Shown here piece after piece: positions 42,870 through 50,649 of a stretch of 64,000 nucleotides of DNA. The stretch's first letter is position 1, and every line of letters starts with the position of its first letter. A model generated the notes under the pieces. It had not been told where the DNA came from. It did not search any database and worked only from the letters and a program-made list of their open reading frames with translations. The stretch lies in contig CAVZDD010000004.1 of the NCBI GenBank assembly GCA_963773945.1, forward strand, positions 62,001 through 126,000. The letters are read 5' to 3'. This DNA comes from JAKIWV01 sp963773945. Its GTDB lineage: Archaea; Thermoplasmatota; Thermoplasmata; Lutacidiplasmatales; UBA184. Made by a program: the position numbers and the translations under genes.

Positions 42870-45004
42870 CTACCGGATGTGGTCGAGCGAGAACGAGCCC
42901 AGCGAGAAGGCCCGCTTCGTGAACGTGTAGCCGACCCAGGCCCGCGACTGGACGTCGGTGATGCCTCGCACCGACAGGAAATTCTTGAGCTGGTCGATCT
43001 TGAGGTTGATCGTCCCGTCCATCATGTGCTCGAGCGTCCGGGTGTCGGACTCGCTGTGCATGCCGGTCTCGATCAGGTAGTAGCCGGCCGCCCCGTCGAC
43101 CTTCCGGCGGCCGACGAACGGCTGGAGGAACCGGAACGTTGCGGCGGTGTCGAGGTAGGCCGTGATGGTCGAGACCGATTCGAAGACGATCCGGTACGGG
43201 AGGTTCTTCTGCCGGAACTCCATCGCGAACTCGTTGACCTTGGCCGTGAGGCTGTCCATCGCCCCCTTGTCCGTCATGGAGAACAGGACGGCGTTCCGCT
43301 CCCCTTCGGTGAGTCCGAGGCTGCGCGAGTACAGGTCGATGTACTTCACCAGCCCCTTCTGCTCGAGCTCGAGATAGTTCGGGAGGAAACCGGTCGCCTC
43401 CTCGCGCACGGTCTGGTAGGTCTTGTCCGTGAGCACCCAGATGGCGCCGGCGCCATTCCGAAGCCCCTCCGTCATGAACGCCCGGGCCAGGACATCCTTG
43501 CCGGTGTGGGCCGGCCCGTTGACCAGCAACTGGGAGCCGATCGGGATGCCGCCGAACAGGAGGTCGTCCAACCGGCGTACCCCGTACGGACCTTCTTGGC
43601 CGAGGAGGTGGCCGCGACGTCGGCCTCCGCCTTTTCGGCCTCGGCCTCCGCGGCCTTGCCTTCGAGTCCCCCGAGCTCCTCCATCCGCTGGCTGAGGAAC
43701 TGCTCGCGCGTCCGCAGCTCCTCCTCCTTCTTGGTGACCTCCATCTGGAGCTCGGAGAGCTGCTTCGTCTTCTCGGCCGAGTCGAGCGACCCGCCGGCGA
43801 GCTTCGCCTCCTCCACCCGACGTATCTGCAGCGCGACGGACTCCTTCTGGATCCGGAGTTCCTGCTCCCACGCCTGCAGTTCCTTTTCCTTGTACTCCAG
43901 GGGCGTGCGCCGACGGGTAATCTCTTCGGTCTGGAGACTGATCTCCTCGAACTTCGTCCGGAGCTCGTTCTCGCGTCGGGCAATCTCCCGTTCCCGCATG
44001 TCCGCCGTGTTCATCCGGGACTGGAGCGCCTCGGTCAAGGAGCGTTCGTCGGCGCCCACGGTATCGAGCCGCTTCTTCGAGAGCTCGAGCTCGGACCGGA
44101 GGTTCCGGATCTCTTCCTCGAGTTGGATCTGGCGGCGACGCAGCTCCGTCTCTCGTTCGATGTACCCGTGTTCCCGCTCCGCGAACTCGAGCCGGACCCG
44201 AGCTTCGACTTCCCGGGCGGTGCCATCGGACGCGTTGGGCGCGACGACCCCCCCTTCCGCCTCGGGGGCGGCCGGTGCCGCGGGGGCCGGGGCGATGTCG
44301 CTCCCCGTCCGGTCGAGGGCCATCTGGAGCTCCGAAATGCGGCCTTCCATCTCCTGGACGAGCTGCTCCCGGGCCTTCGCCTCCCGGTTCCGGACGTACT
44401 TGATGACGGCGATGGAACCCCGCTTGACGTGCTCGAGCTCCTCCTCCATCTGTTTGCGTTTCTGTCGTTCGTCGTAGAGTTGCCGTTGGATGTCCTGCAA
44501 CTCCTGGACGAGCGAGTGGGGCTCGAACTGGTCGGACTTCACCCGGTCGAGGAGGTCCGTGAGCCAGCGGACGAGGGTCGCTTCCCGCTCCCCAATGGCC
44601 GCCGGGGAGGGCGGAGCGCCGGACCGGTCCGTAGCCAATGGGGTGGAAACGGTCGGGGTCTCTGGTCGGGTGGAGGGCAGGCCGGCGTCCTCCGGGGTGG
44701 TCGAAGGCGTCCCCGTGGGCGACGGCGCGGGCTCCGAGGACTGGATCCAGGATTCCATCACCGAGTCGTCCCCGTCCACCCACTTGCGGAGGACGTCCGC
44801 CGAACCCTTGGTGGGGGTGGTGATCTTGACGCGCTTGGGGCGGTCGGCCTTGTTGACCGACGCCATCCACTTCTCGACGATCCGCTCCCCGCTCGGCGCG
44901 GTCGTCTCCGGGGCGTCCGGCCCGGTCTTGCGCTCCTTGGGGGGCTCCGAGCTCGCCTCCTCCCGGGAAGCTGTCTCGGCTGTCGCGTCCGTCGAGTCCG
45001 TCAT
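42870..45004 (-). CDS. Coiled-coil protein with C-terminal KaiC/RecA-like ATPase domain (HTR-like), frameshifted near 43590-43600
   Basis: About 711 residues if repaired. Residues 1-130 are Ser/Thr/Pro/Glu-rich. A region with IGEREATLVRWLTDLLDRVK follows, then about 270 residues of charged heptads (LQDIQRQLYDERQKRKQMEE, REREIARRENELRTKFEEIS). After SSAKK the frame changes and continues as GPYGVRRLDDLLFGGIPIGS into a KaiC-like ATPase. Its P-loop reads NGPAHTGKDVLARAF, with Asp where Ser/Thr normally follows Lys, and the Walker B strand reads YRIVFESVSTI. Start ATG 45004 is supported by a TCTTAAAG box (minus strand, about 45032-45039) about 30 bases upstream. In archaea such proteins are called HTR-like; their role is unknown, with signalling or chromosome organisation suggested by architecture only. 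Confidence 0.75.
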
Positions 45005-45065
45005 CGGGGGTAGGGTTACAAGGCGCGCTGACGACTTTAAGACCTGTGGGCGACCGGCGCCACCC

Positions 45066-45638
45066 TCAAGGGGCGGAGGAGGCCATCCCGAACCCCCAGA
45101 CCGGTGACTCAGTGCGAGGGACGCGGGACCGAAACTCGTCCTCCCACCATCGGAGGTACTGTCGCCGTCCATTCCGGCGCTCTTCGAGAGCCTGCCGGGC
45201 GAGCTCGCTGGCCACCGGGGCCCACGCGTCCCAATCTTCCCGGGCCCTCCGCGGCACGCTCAGGTAGTAGGGCGGCCCCTGGAACCGGGTGCCGAACCGG
45301 GCGAGGACGTACAGGTCGCAGGCGCGCTCGCCGTTCGGAACCAGATGGAGCGGCCACTGGAGCAGATGCATGAACTCGTGCGCCGCGGTCGCTGCGAGTT
45401 CCTGGGGCCGCCCCGCCAGCCGCGGGTGGAAGGCCACCCGTGGCGGCCGTTCCAGGATCGAGGCAGTTCCCAGGCGACGTGAAGCGGGGGGCAACAAGTC
45501 CACGCGGACGCGGAGCCCGGACAGTTCTGGGAAGGCGTCCGCCACCTGCGCAACCGGTCCGAGCAGCTCCCGCACCCGAGGCCACTGCTGGAGACGACGT
45601 GTCGGCGAGAGTTCGACGCCCATCGGGGTTTCGAACAT
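45066..45638 (-). CDS. Putative zinc metallopeptidase-like protein with HExxH-type motif
   Basis: A 190-residue protein with AATAAHEFMHLLQWPLHLVP at about residues 86-105. HEFMH is an HExxH zinc-peptidase motif. A downstream acidic or histidine third ligand is not obvious, with GERACDLYVLARFG a possible site. The C-terminus is basic and Trp-rich (YLRWWEDEFRSRVPRTESPV). There is no signal peptide, so it would be cytoplasmic. The overall resemblance is to small SprT/metalloprotease-like proteins of archaea, but no specific family was fixed. It is divergent from tyrS and shares the 36-base spacer. Confidence 0.65.
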   Translation of the reverse strand: MFETPMGVELSPTRRLQQWPRVRELLGPVAQVADAFPELSGLRVRVDLLPPASRRLGTASILERPPRVAFHPRLAGRPQELAATAAHEFMHLLQWPLHLVPNGERACDLYVLARFGTRFQGPPYYLSVPRRAREDWDAWAPVASELARQALEERRNGRRQYLRWWEDEFRSRVPRTESPVWGFGMASSAP

Positions 45639-45643
45639 TGGGG

Positions 45644-45652
45644 CATAAATAG
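45644..45652 (+). promoter_or_regulatory. TATA box of tyrS
   Basis: CATAAATAG is centred at 45648, 27 bases before the GTG start of tyrS, as expected for a leaderless transcript. It lies too close to the start of the divergent peptidase gene (45638) to serve that gene. Confidence 0.65.
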
Positions 45653-45674
45653 AGCAGAGGTTCCTCGCGCAAGC

Positions 45675-46742
45675 GTGGACCTCGAGGAGCGCGTCGCCCG
45701 AGCAACCGGGAACACGGCCGAGGTTCTGACCACGGAGGAGCTTCGGAAGCTCTTCGAGCGGGAAACGTCGCCCCGCGCGTACATCGGCTTTGAACCGTCG
45801 GGATTGCTCCACGTCGGCCACCTGATCACGGCGCGCAAGATCCGCGACCTCACGGATGCGGGGTGCCGGGTGACGGTCTTCCTGGCCGATTGGCATGCCT
45901 GGATCAATGACAAGCTCGGAGGCTCGCTCGAGAAGATTCGCGAAGCGGGCCGCTACATGCAGAGCGGATTCCTCGCCCTCGGCGTGGACCCCGCCCGCAC
46001 CGATTTCCGTTGGGCGCAGGACCTCCAGGACGGGAAGGACTACTGGGCGCGCGTCATCCGCGTCGCGAAGGTGACATCGCTGGCCCGCTCCCGCCGGGCG
46101 TTGCCGATCATGGGCCGCGTCGAGGAGGAGGCCAACCTCGACACGGCGAAGCTGTTCTATCCGTCGATGCAGGCCGCGGACATTTTCCAACTTCCCGTCG
46201 AGATCGCCTATGCGGGGGTGGATCAGCGGCGCGCCCACGTGCTCGCGCGAGAGGTCGCGCATCACTACCACTGGCCGGTGCCCGTGGCGATCCACACTCC
46301 GCTGATCTCGTCCCTCAAGGGTGGCGGACGCATGGACCCGGAGTCTCAGACGGTCGAGCGAAAGATGTCGAAGTCCGACCCGACCGCCGGCGTTCCGATT
46401 CCGTCCGACCCCGAGATCGTCGCGGGGCGGATCGGCGCAGCCTACTGCCCGGCGAAGGAGGTCGACGGAAACCCGGTGGTCGAGTTGGTGCGTTTCGTCA
46501 TCTTCCCGTGGGAAGGGAAGCTCTCCGTCGAGCGGGCCTCGAAGCACGGCGGTCCCGTCGAAATCTCGACCGCCGAGGAGTTCCTGGCCACTTGGCGGGC
46601 CGGCTCACTCCATCCCCAGGACCTGAAGGCCGCCGTGGCCGCTGCGCTGACCCGGATTACGGCGCCGGCCGAACGATTCTTCTCGGACCACCCCGAAGCG
46701 ATTCCCTCGATGCTCAGCCCCGGCCCTTCTCCTCCGGTCTAA
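45675..46742 (+). CDS. tyrS: Tyrosyl-tRNA synthetase, archaeal type
   Basis: A 355-residue class I aminoacyl-tRNA synthetase that charges tRNA-Tyr. The adenylate-binding signatures are FEPSGLLHVGHLITA (HIGH equivalent HVGHL, about residues 38-52) and ERKMSKSDPTAG (KMSKS, about 230-241). The tyrosine pocket residues are in YPSMQAADIFQL and AYAGVDQRRAH. The compact C-terminus without an S4 domain marks the archaeal/eukaryal form. GTG 45675 is supported by the TATA box at 45644-45652. A VOC-family gene follows 16 bases downstream. Confidence 0.95.
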   Translation: MDLEERVARATGNTAEVLTTEELRKLFERETSPRAYIGFEPSGLLHVGHLITARKIRDLTDAGCRVTVFLADWHAWINDKLGGSLEKIREAGRYMQSGFLALGVDPARTDFRWAQDLQDGKDYWARVIRVAKVTSLARSRRALPIMGRVEEEANLDTAKLFYPSMQAADIFQLPVEIAYAGVDQRRAHVLAREVAHHYHWPVPVAIHTPLISSLKGGGRMDPESQTVERKMSKSDPTAGVPIPSDPEIVAGRIGAAYCPAKEVDGNPVVELVRFVIFPWEGKLSVERASKHGGPVEISTAEEFLATWRAGSLHPQDLKAAVAAALTRITAPAERFFSDHPEAIPSMLSPGPSPPV

Positions 46743-46758
46743 CACCGAACGGTCCATA

Positions 46759-47235
46759 ATGGGCCCGGGCCATCGGGAGCCGGTGTCCGCGGAAGCGGGT
46801 CTTCAGCGCGCCACGGTTTCTCCCGAGAGGGGCACGATATGGATCGGCTCGATCGTCGTGGATTGCACGAAGCTGGATCAGATGATCCGGTTCTGGAGCG
46901 AGGCCCTTCATTACGTTCCCCGTGGGCCCGTCCGACCCGACGGAGTCATGCTACAGGACCCGAAGGGCGTCGGCCCGAACTTGAACATGAGCCTGTCAAA
47001 CGAGGGTCCGTTGGAAGAATACCGGCTCCACTTGGATCTCTACGTCACCAACCCATTGGCCGAGATGGAACGTCTCCTGGCCCTCGGGGCGACCCTGAAT
47101 CGACCAGCCGAGAAGGGCCGTGATTTCATCACCTTGGCCGACCCCGACGGGAACCTGTTCTGCCTCATCGACATTGACTGGCCCCTCGCCCGGAACTATT
47201 GGGGAGACGACTGGGAGTACGGGCGGCGCGGCTGA
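46759..47235 (+). CDS. VOC-superfamily (glyoxalase-like) protein
   Basis: A 158-residue protein with the paired beta-alpha-beta-beta-beta units of the vicinal-oxygen-chelate fold. The first unit is GSIVVDCTKLDQMIRFWSEA with LHYVPRGPVRPDGVMLQDP, and the second has YRLHLDLYVTNPLAEMERLL ending in DFITLADPDGNLFCLID. The HLDL and NLFCLID strands carry His and the acidic position usual for metal ligands. Proteins of this type in actinobacteria and archaea are generally unassigned dioxygenase-like proteins. The first 25 residues look like an extension, and a later start is possible. It may be read through from tyrS. Confidence 0.8.
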   Translation: MGPGHREPVSAEAGLQRATVSPERGTIWIGSIVVDCTKLDQMIRFWSEALHYVPRGPVRPDGVMLQDPKGVGPNLNMSLSNEGPLEEYRLHLDLYVTNPLAEMERLLALGATLNRPAEKGRDFITLADPDGNLFCLIDIDWPLARNYWGDDWEYGRRG

Positions 47236-47281
47236 GACCGTTCGGTACGGAACACCAACGCCCGGCGGTCGCCGCGCACCG

Positions 47282-47289
47282 TTAAATAG
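47282..47289 (+). promoter_or_regulatory. TATA box of the L7Ae-S28e-L24e operon
   Basis: TTAAATAG lies about 77 bases upstream of ATG 47363, implying a 5' leader of roughly 50 bases, longer than for most genes here. Such a leader could allow L7Ae feedback binding, as known for some archaeal L7Ae mRNAs, but no kink-turn was worked out. Confidence 0.55.
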
Positions 47290-47362
47290 CGTCGGCCGTA
47301 GCCACGGGTCCAACCCGTGAGCCGAGGGACCCCGTTCGGGTTCCCGCTGACGCGAGGAAACG

Positions 47363-47734
47363 ATGGCGCGACCGATCTACATCCGGTTTGAGACCCCCGC
47401 CGAAATTGCCGACAAGGCGCTGCAGCTCGTGCAGATCGCCCGCGAGACCGGGAAGGTCCGCGTCGGCACGAACGAAGTCACGAAGGCCAGCGAACGCGCC
47501 GAGGCCAAGTTCGTGGTCATGGCCGAGGACGTCGACCCGATCGAGATCCTCGCCCACATTCCGATGCTCTGTGAAGAGAAGCGGATCCCGTACGTCTACG
47601 TCCCCAAGAAGCAGCGGCTCGGCCAGTCGGCCGGCCTCTCCAAGTCCGCGGCGAGCGTCGCCGTGGTCGAAGCGGGCGAAGGCAAGGGAATTCTCGAGGA
47701 ACTCACCAGCGCCTACGCGACGCTGAAGAAGTAA
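47363..47734 (+). CDS. rpl7ae: Ribosomal protein L7Ae (eL8)
   Basis: The 123-residue kink-turn-binding protein of the large ribosomal subunit, also part of box C/D and H/ACA guide RNPs and of archaeal RNase P. Conserved features are GTNEVTKASERAEAKFVVMA (RNA-contact helix), EDVDPIEILAHIPMLCEEKR, and PYVYVPKKQRLGQSAGLSKS. Length and sequence are normal. First gene of a three-gene ribosomal operon with S28e 27 bases downstream. Confidence 0.97.
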   Translation: MARPIYIRFETPAEIADKALQLVQIARETGKVRVGTNEVTKASERAEAKFVVMAEDVDPIEILAHIPMLCEEKRIPYVYVPKKQRLGQSAGLSKSAASVAVVEAGEGKGILEELTSAYATLKK

Positions 47735-47761
47735 TCCCCGTCGCGACCCTAGGAGTGGACG

Positions 47762-47977
47762 ATGGCGGAAGAGGACAAGGGCTCCCCGGCAGAGGTCGTC
47801 GAGCTCGTCGGACGGACCGGAATGGCCGGCGAAGCCACGCAGGTCAAGGTTCGCGTCCTGGCCGGTCGGGACCGTGGAAAGATCATCGCGCGCAACGTGA
47901 TGGGACCGATCCGCGTCGGCGACGTGCTGGTACTCCGCGAGACGGCGCGCGAGGCGCGAAAGCTCTCCGTGCGATGA
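47762..47977 (+). CDS. rps28e: Ribosomal protein S28e (eS28)
   Basis: The 71-residue small-subunit protein found only in archaea and eukaryotes. It has the OB-like beta-barrel core AEVVELVGRTGMAGEATQVK and the signature GPIRVGDVLVLRETAREARK near the C-terminus. AGGAG at 47751-47755 lies six bases before the ATG and would serve as ribosome binding site for this internal operon gene. L24e follows after 13 bases, the classic archaeal order L7Ae-S28e-L24e. Confidence 0.97.
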   Translation: MAEEDKGSPAEVVELVGRTGMAGEATQVKVRVLAGRDRGKIIARNVMGPIRVGDVLVLRETAREARKLSVR

Positions 47978-47990
47978 GGACACCGCATTC

Positions 47991-48410
47991 ATGGTCGTCC
48001 ATCGTACCTGCTCGTTCTGTGCCGGGGATATCGAGCCCGGCACGGGCCAGCTGTTCGTCAAGCGCGACGGCTCGCTCTACGCGTTCTGTTCCTCGTCGTG
48101 CCGCAAGCAGCAGATGGGGCTGGGCCGCGTCGGTCACCGGTTGCGCTGGACCAAGGCGCACGAACTGAAGCGCCTCGCCGAGCAGCGCCGACAGCCCGGC
48201 GGTGCCGGTGCGCCGGCCGCTCCCGCCGCGAAAGCGCAGACGGAGAAGCCGAAGAGGGCCCCGACCGAAACCGCCGCGTCGACCGCTCGTAAGAATCCGA
48301 CCAAGTCGAAGCTGACCGAGGGAGACGCCTCGGCCAAGCCCGGGGACATGGAAGAGACGCCGAAGAAGCCCCGTGCCAAGAAGTCTCCGGCGGCCCCCGC
48401 CTCTCCGTAA
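47991..48410 (+). CDS. rpl24e: Ribosomal protein L24e (eL24) with long C-terminal extension
   Basis: The first 60 residues are a normal L24e zinc ribbon (CSFCAGDIEPGTGQLFVKRD, then FCSSSCRKQQMGLGRVGHR, with CxxC and CxxxC ligands). In most archaea the protein ends near residue 60-65. Here about 75 more residues follow that are rich in Ala, Pro, Lys and Thr (QRRQPGGAGAPAAPAAKAQ, KSKLTEGDASAKPG), predicted to be disordered and positively charged. In many archaea ndk follows this gene; in this genome ndk is 3 kb away at 51481, separated by a membrane protein, the Cas4-like genes and a methyltransferase. Confidence 0.95.
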   Translation: MVVHRTCSFCAGDIEPGTGQLFVKRDGSLYAFCSSSCRKQQMGLGRVGHRLRWTKAHELKRLAEQRRQPGGAGAPAAPAAKAQTEKPKRAPTETAASTARKNPTKSKLTEGDASAKPGDMEETPKKPRAKKSPAAPASP

Positions 48411-48503
48411 ACCCCCAACCCCCCCAGACCCCCTGTCCCCCCCGGACCCTCCGTCGGCGGCGGGGTCGGAAGTGGTATTGCCGAAGCGGCTGCTCGCCGC
48501 GCG

Positions 48504-49904
48504 TTGACTCTCTCCCTCCTCGAGGCTTCTGCCGCCGAACTCGTCGCCTTCGTCGCGAGCGGCTTCGTCGTGCTCTACGGCTGGTCCGGACTCCCCAGGT
48601 TCCGGGCATGGGTCGACCGGAACCTGGGGGACCGGCTGCAGTCCCTCTCCCCGACGCGATGGGACTGGCGCGTCGTGACGCTCGTGCTAGGGGTCGTGTT
48701 CGTCGCGGCCGCTTTTGTGCAATCGGCTCCGATCGCATGCTCCGCTGGCGAGGACGACACCCTGGCGCTGCTTCAGTCGGGACGCAACTTCCTCGCGGGG
48801 GGCAACCCGTTCGTGACGTTCCAGTGCGGCCACTCTGTCCACGTGCCGTACGGCATCGCGAGCGTGCTCCTCAGCGCCCTGGGCAGCCTGGGCGGCCGGG
48901 TCGGTATCTGGCTGGTCTGGAACCTGGTGGCCCTGTCGTTGATCCCGCTCACCTGGTTTCTCGCCGGAGAACACCGGTGGTATGCCACGGTCTTCGTGGC
49001 GACGTCGATGCTCTACGCGCCACTCGTCATCGGGTCGATCCAGGGCGGGCACAGCGCCATCGTGCCGGTCGCCGCCCTGTTCGGGATCTGGCTGGCGTTA
49101 AGGAAAAGCCCCGTCGCGGGGGTCGTCGCGGGATTTCTCTCGACAGTGAAATTTCCATCGCTGTTTCCGTTCTGGGGCGGTCTCTCCGGGGTGGGGCCTC
49201 ATCGGTGGCGGGAGCTCGTCATCTCCGTGGTAGTGTTCGGGGTGCTGAGCCTAGTCGTGGGCTGGATCTGGGGCGGGTACGCGTACGGACTGCTCTTCAC
49301 CCAGCAGCTCGCCCGGGCCGACTTCTCGATCAACGAATTTGGGGTGCTGATCCCGCTGGGTGCCCTACCGCCGGCCGTGGTGTTGGAGGCCCTCCAGGGG
49401 GTGGCTCTGCTCGCGGCCCTCGTCTTCGTCCACCTACGTCGGTGGTCCGCCGTGCCGGCGATCGCGCTCCTCACGGTCGTGGTCGCGCTCGTCGCCCAGC
49501 GGTTCACGGCGAACTTCATGATCTGGCTCCTGCCGGTGGCGTTGTTAGGCCCCGCGTATTCGCGGTGGCTCTTCGCGCTCGGCGTGGTCGGCGTCGCGAA
49601 CGCAACGATCGCGCTGCCGGCGTGCATGAACTCCGGGGCGTGCGCCTTCTCCGAGGGGCTCGGGGGAATCTTCGGCGTGTTGCTGCTCGTTCTCCTCGTG
49701 ATGATCCTTCGGGAGAGCGCACGGTTCGAGACGACCGGTCCCGGCGCCGCTCCCATATTGGCCCGGCGGGGAGTCCCCGGAGAACCGGTACCCGCCGAGC
49801 CCTCCTCCGGCGCATTCCACTCCGTCCCTCGGTTTGAAGGCGGGGAAGGACACGACGGTTCCTCGTGGCCCAGACCGGTGACGACCCATCCGCCGGATGG
49901 GTGA
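48504..49904 (+). CDS. Polytopic membrane protein, GT87/DUF2029-like glycosyltransferase candidate
   Basis: A 466-residue integral membrane protein with about 10-11 hydrophobic segments. The first external loop contains the acidic SAGEDDTLALLQSGRNFLAG, the position where GT-C glycosyltransferases carry catalytic aspartates, and GGNPFVTFQC follows as in GT87-type mannosyltransferases. The C-terminal 70 residues are Pro/Gly-rich and probably cytoplasmic. The substrate is unknown; lipid-linked sugars would be typical. The start at TTG 48504 is uncertain. The 3' end overlaps the first Cas4-like ORF by 40 bases, so cotranscription is likely. Confidence 0.65.
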   Translation: MTLSLLEASAAELVAFVASGFVVLYGWSGLPRFRAWVDRNLGDRLQSLSPTRWDWRVVTLVLGVVFVAAAFVQSAPIACSAGEDDTLALLQSGRNFLAGGNPFVTFQCGHSVHVPYGIASVLLSALGSLGGRVGIWLVWNLVALSLIPLTWFLAGEHRWYATVFVATSMLYAPLVIGSIQGGHSAIVPVAALFGIWLALRKSPVAGVVAGFLSTVKFPSLFPFWGGLSGVGPHRWRELVISVVVFGVLSLVVGWIWGGYAYGLLFTQQLARADFSINEFGVLIPLGALPPAVVLEALQGVALLAALVFVHLRRWSAVPAIALLTVVVALVAQRFTANFMIWLLPVALLGPAYSRWLFALGVVGVANATIALPACMNSGACAFSEGLGGIFGVLLLVLLVMILRESARFETTGPGAAPILARRGVPGEPVPAEPSSGAFHSVPRFEGGEGHDGSSWPRPVTTHPPDG

Positions 49905-50140
49905 CGGCGAGCGACCTCGCCGAGTACGCGTACTGTCCCCGGGCCCACTGGTACCGAAAGCATCCACCGGTCGACGGCCCGGCCCCCTCCAGCGTCGAAG
50001 CGCGTTCGCGGGGCGAGCGGTACCATGCCCGCACCTTGACGACCCGCTCCCGTCGGGAGCGCTGGTCGACCGTCTGGTGGATCCTAGTAGGAGCTGGCCT
50101 GCTCCTCTGCCTCCTGGCGCTCGCGGAGCTGGGACGATGA
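49865..50140 (+). CDS. N-terminal half of a membrane-bound Cas4-like protein
   Basis: The 91-residue product (GTG start) contains GWVTASDLAEYAYCPRAHWY, the N-terminal signature of Cas4/DUF83 nucleases with the first iron-sulfur cysteine, and RSRGERYHARTL with the helix histidine that precedes the nuclease core. A transmembrane helix (WWILVGAGLLLCLLALAELG) and a stop follow. The rest of the Cas4 core is in the next ORF, whose ATG overlaps this TGA (ATGA). Either two coupled subunits or a single protein broken by an indel is possible. Confidence 0.65.
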   Translation: MAQTGDDPSAGWVTASDLAEYAYCPRAHWYRKHPPVDGPAPSSVEARSRGERYHARTLTTRSRRERWSTVWWILVGAGLLLCLLALAELGR

Positions 50141-50649
50141 TGCTGGAACCGTGGGTCGTGCTCGCCATCGTCGGGGGCCTGGCCCTCCTCGGGGGATCGG
50201 TGGCCCTCATTCGGATGCGGCGGCAGCGGCGCACCGGCCGACTTCTTCGGGCCGACCTACCGCACGAGCCAGGCATGTCCCTGCGCTCGGAACGATTTCG
50301 TCTCTCCGGTCGGCCGGATGAACTCCGGGAATTGCCCGATGGACGTTGGGTGCCCGTGGAGATCAAGAGCCGGCCCACTCCCGCGGACGGACCCCTGGGC
50401 TCCCACCGGATCCAGCTCGCCGCCTACTGCCTACTGGTGGAAGAGACCACGGGACGGGCCCCCCCGTTCGGACTCCTTCGGTACGGCGACGGAGGAGAGT
50501 TTCGAATCGGTTGGACCACCGAGCTCCGACGGGAACTCCTCGCGCTACGGCACGAGCTGGCCGCGCCGTACGACGGCCGCGCACGACCGAGTCCCGGCCG
50601 ATGCGCCCGATGCACCTGGCGTGCCTCCTGCGACCGGGCGGCGCGCTAG
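50137..50649 (+). CDS. Catalytic half of a membrane-bound Cas4-like PD-(D/E)xK nuclease
   Basis: The 170-residue product begins with a transmembrane helix (WVVLAIVGGLALLGGSVALI) and basic residues. It then has the Cas4-type core RLSGRPDELRELPDGRWVPV, with catalytic Asp in GRPDEL and Glu/Lys in VEIKS, and HRIQLAAYCLLVEE with the QxxxY motif. The three C-terminal cysteines are RCARCTWRASC. The first cysteine of the presumed [4Fe-4S] cluster is in the preceding ORF, so both halves would be needed. There is no CRISPR array or other cas gene in the window; stand-alone Cas4-like exonucleases occur in archaeal chromosomes and viruses. Its stop overlaps that of the convergent methyltransferase. Confidence 0.75.
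   Translation: MMLEPWVVLAIVGGLALLGGSVALIRMRRQRRTGRLLRADLPHEPGMSLRSERFRLSGRPDELRELPDGRWVPVEIKSRPTPADGPLGSHRIQLAAYCLLVEETTGRAPPFGLLRYGDGGEFRIGWTTELRRELLALRHELAAPYDGRARPSPGRCARCTWRASCDRAAR

Noticed and set aside
41689..43983. A 764-codon minus-strand frame spanning the ABC permease and KaiC-like genes
   Set aside because: It runs antisense to the DppC-like gene and out of frame with the coiled-coil gene; no motif supports it.
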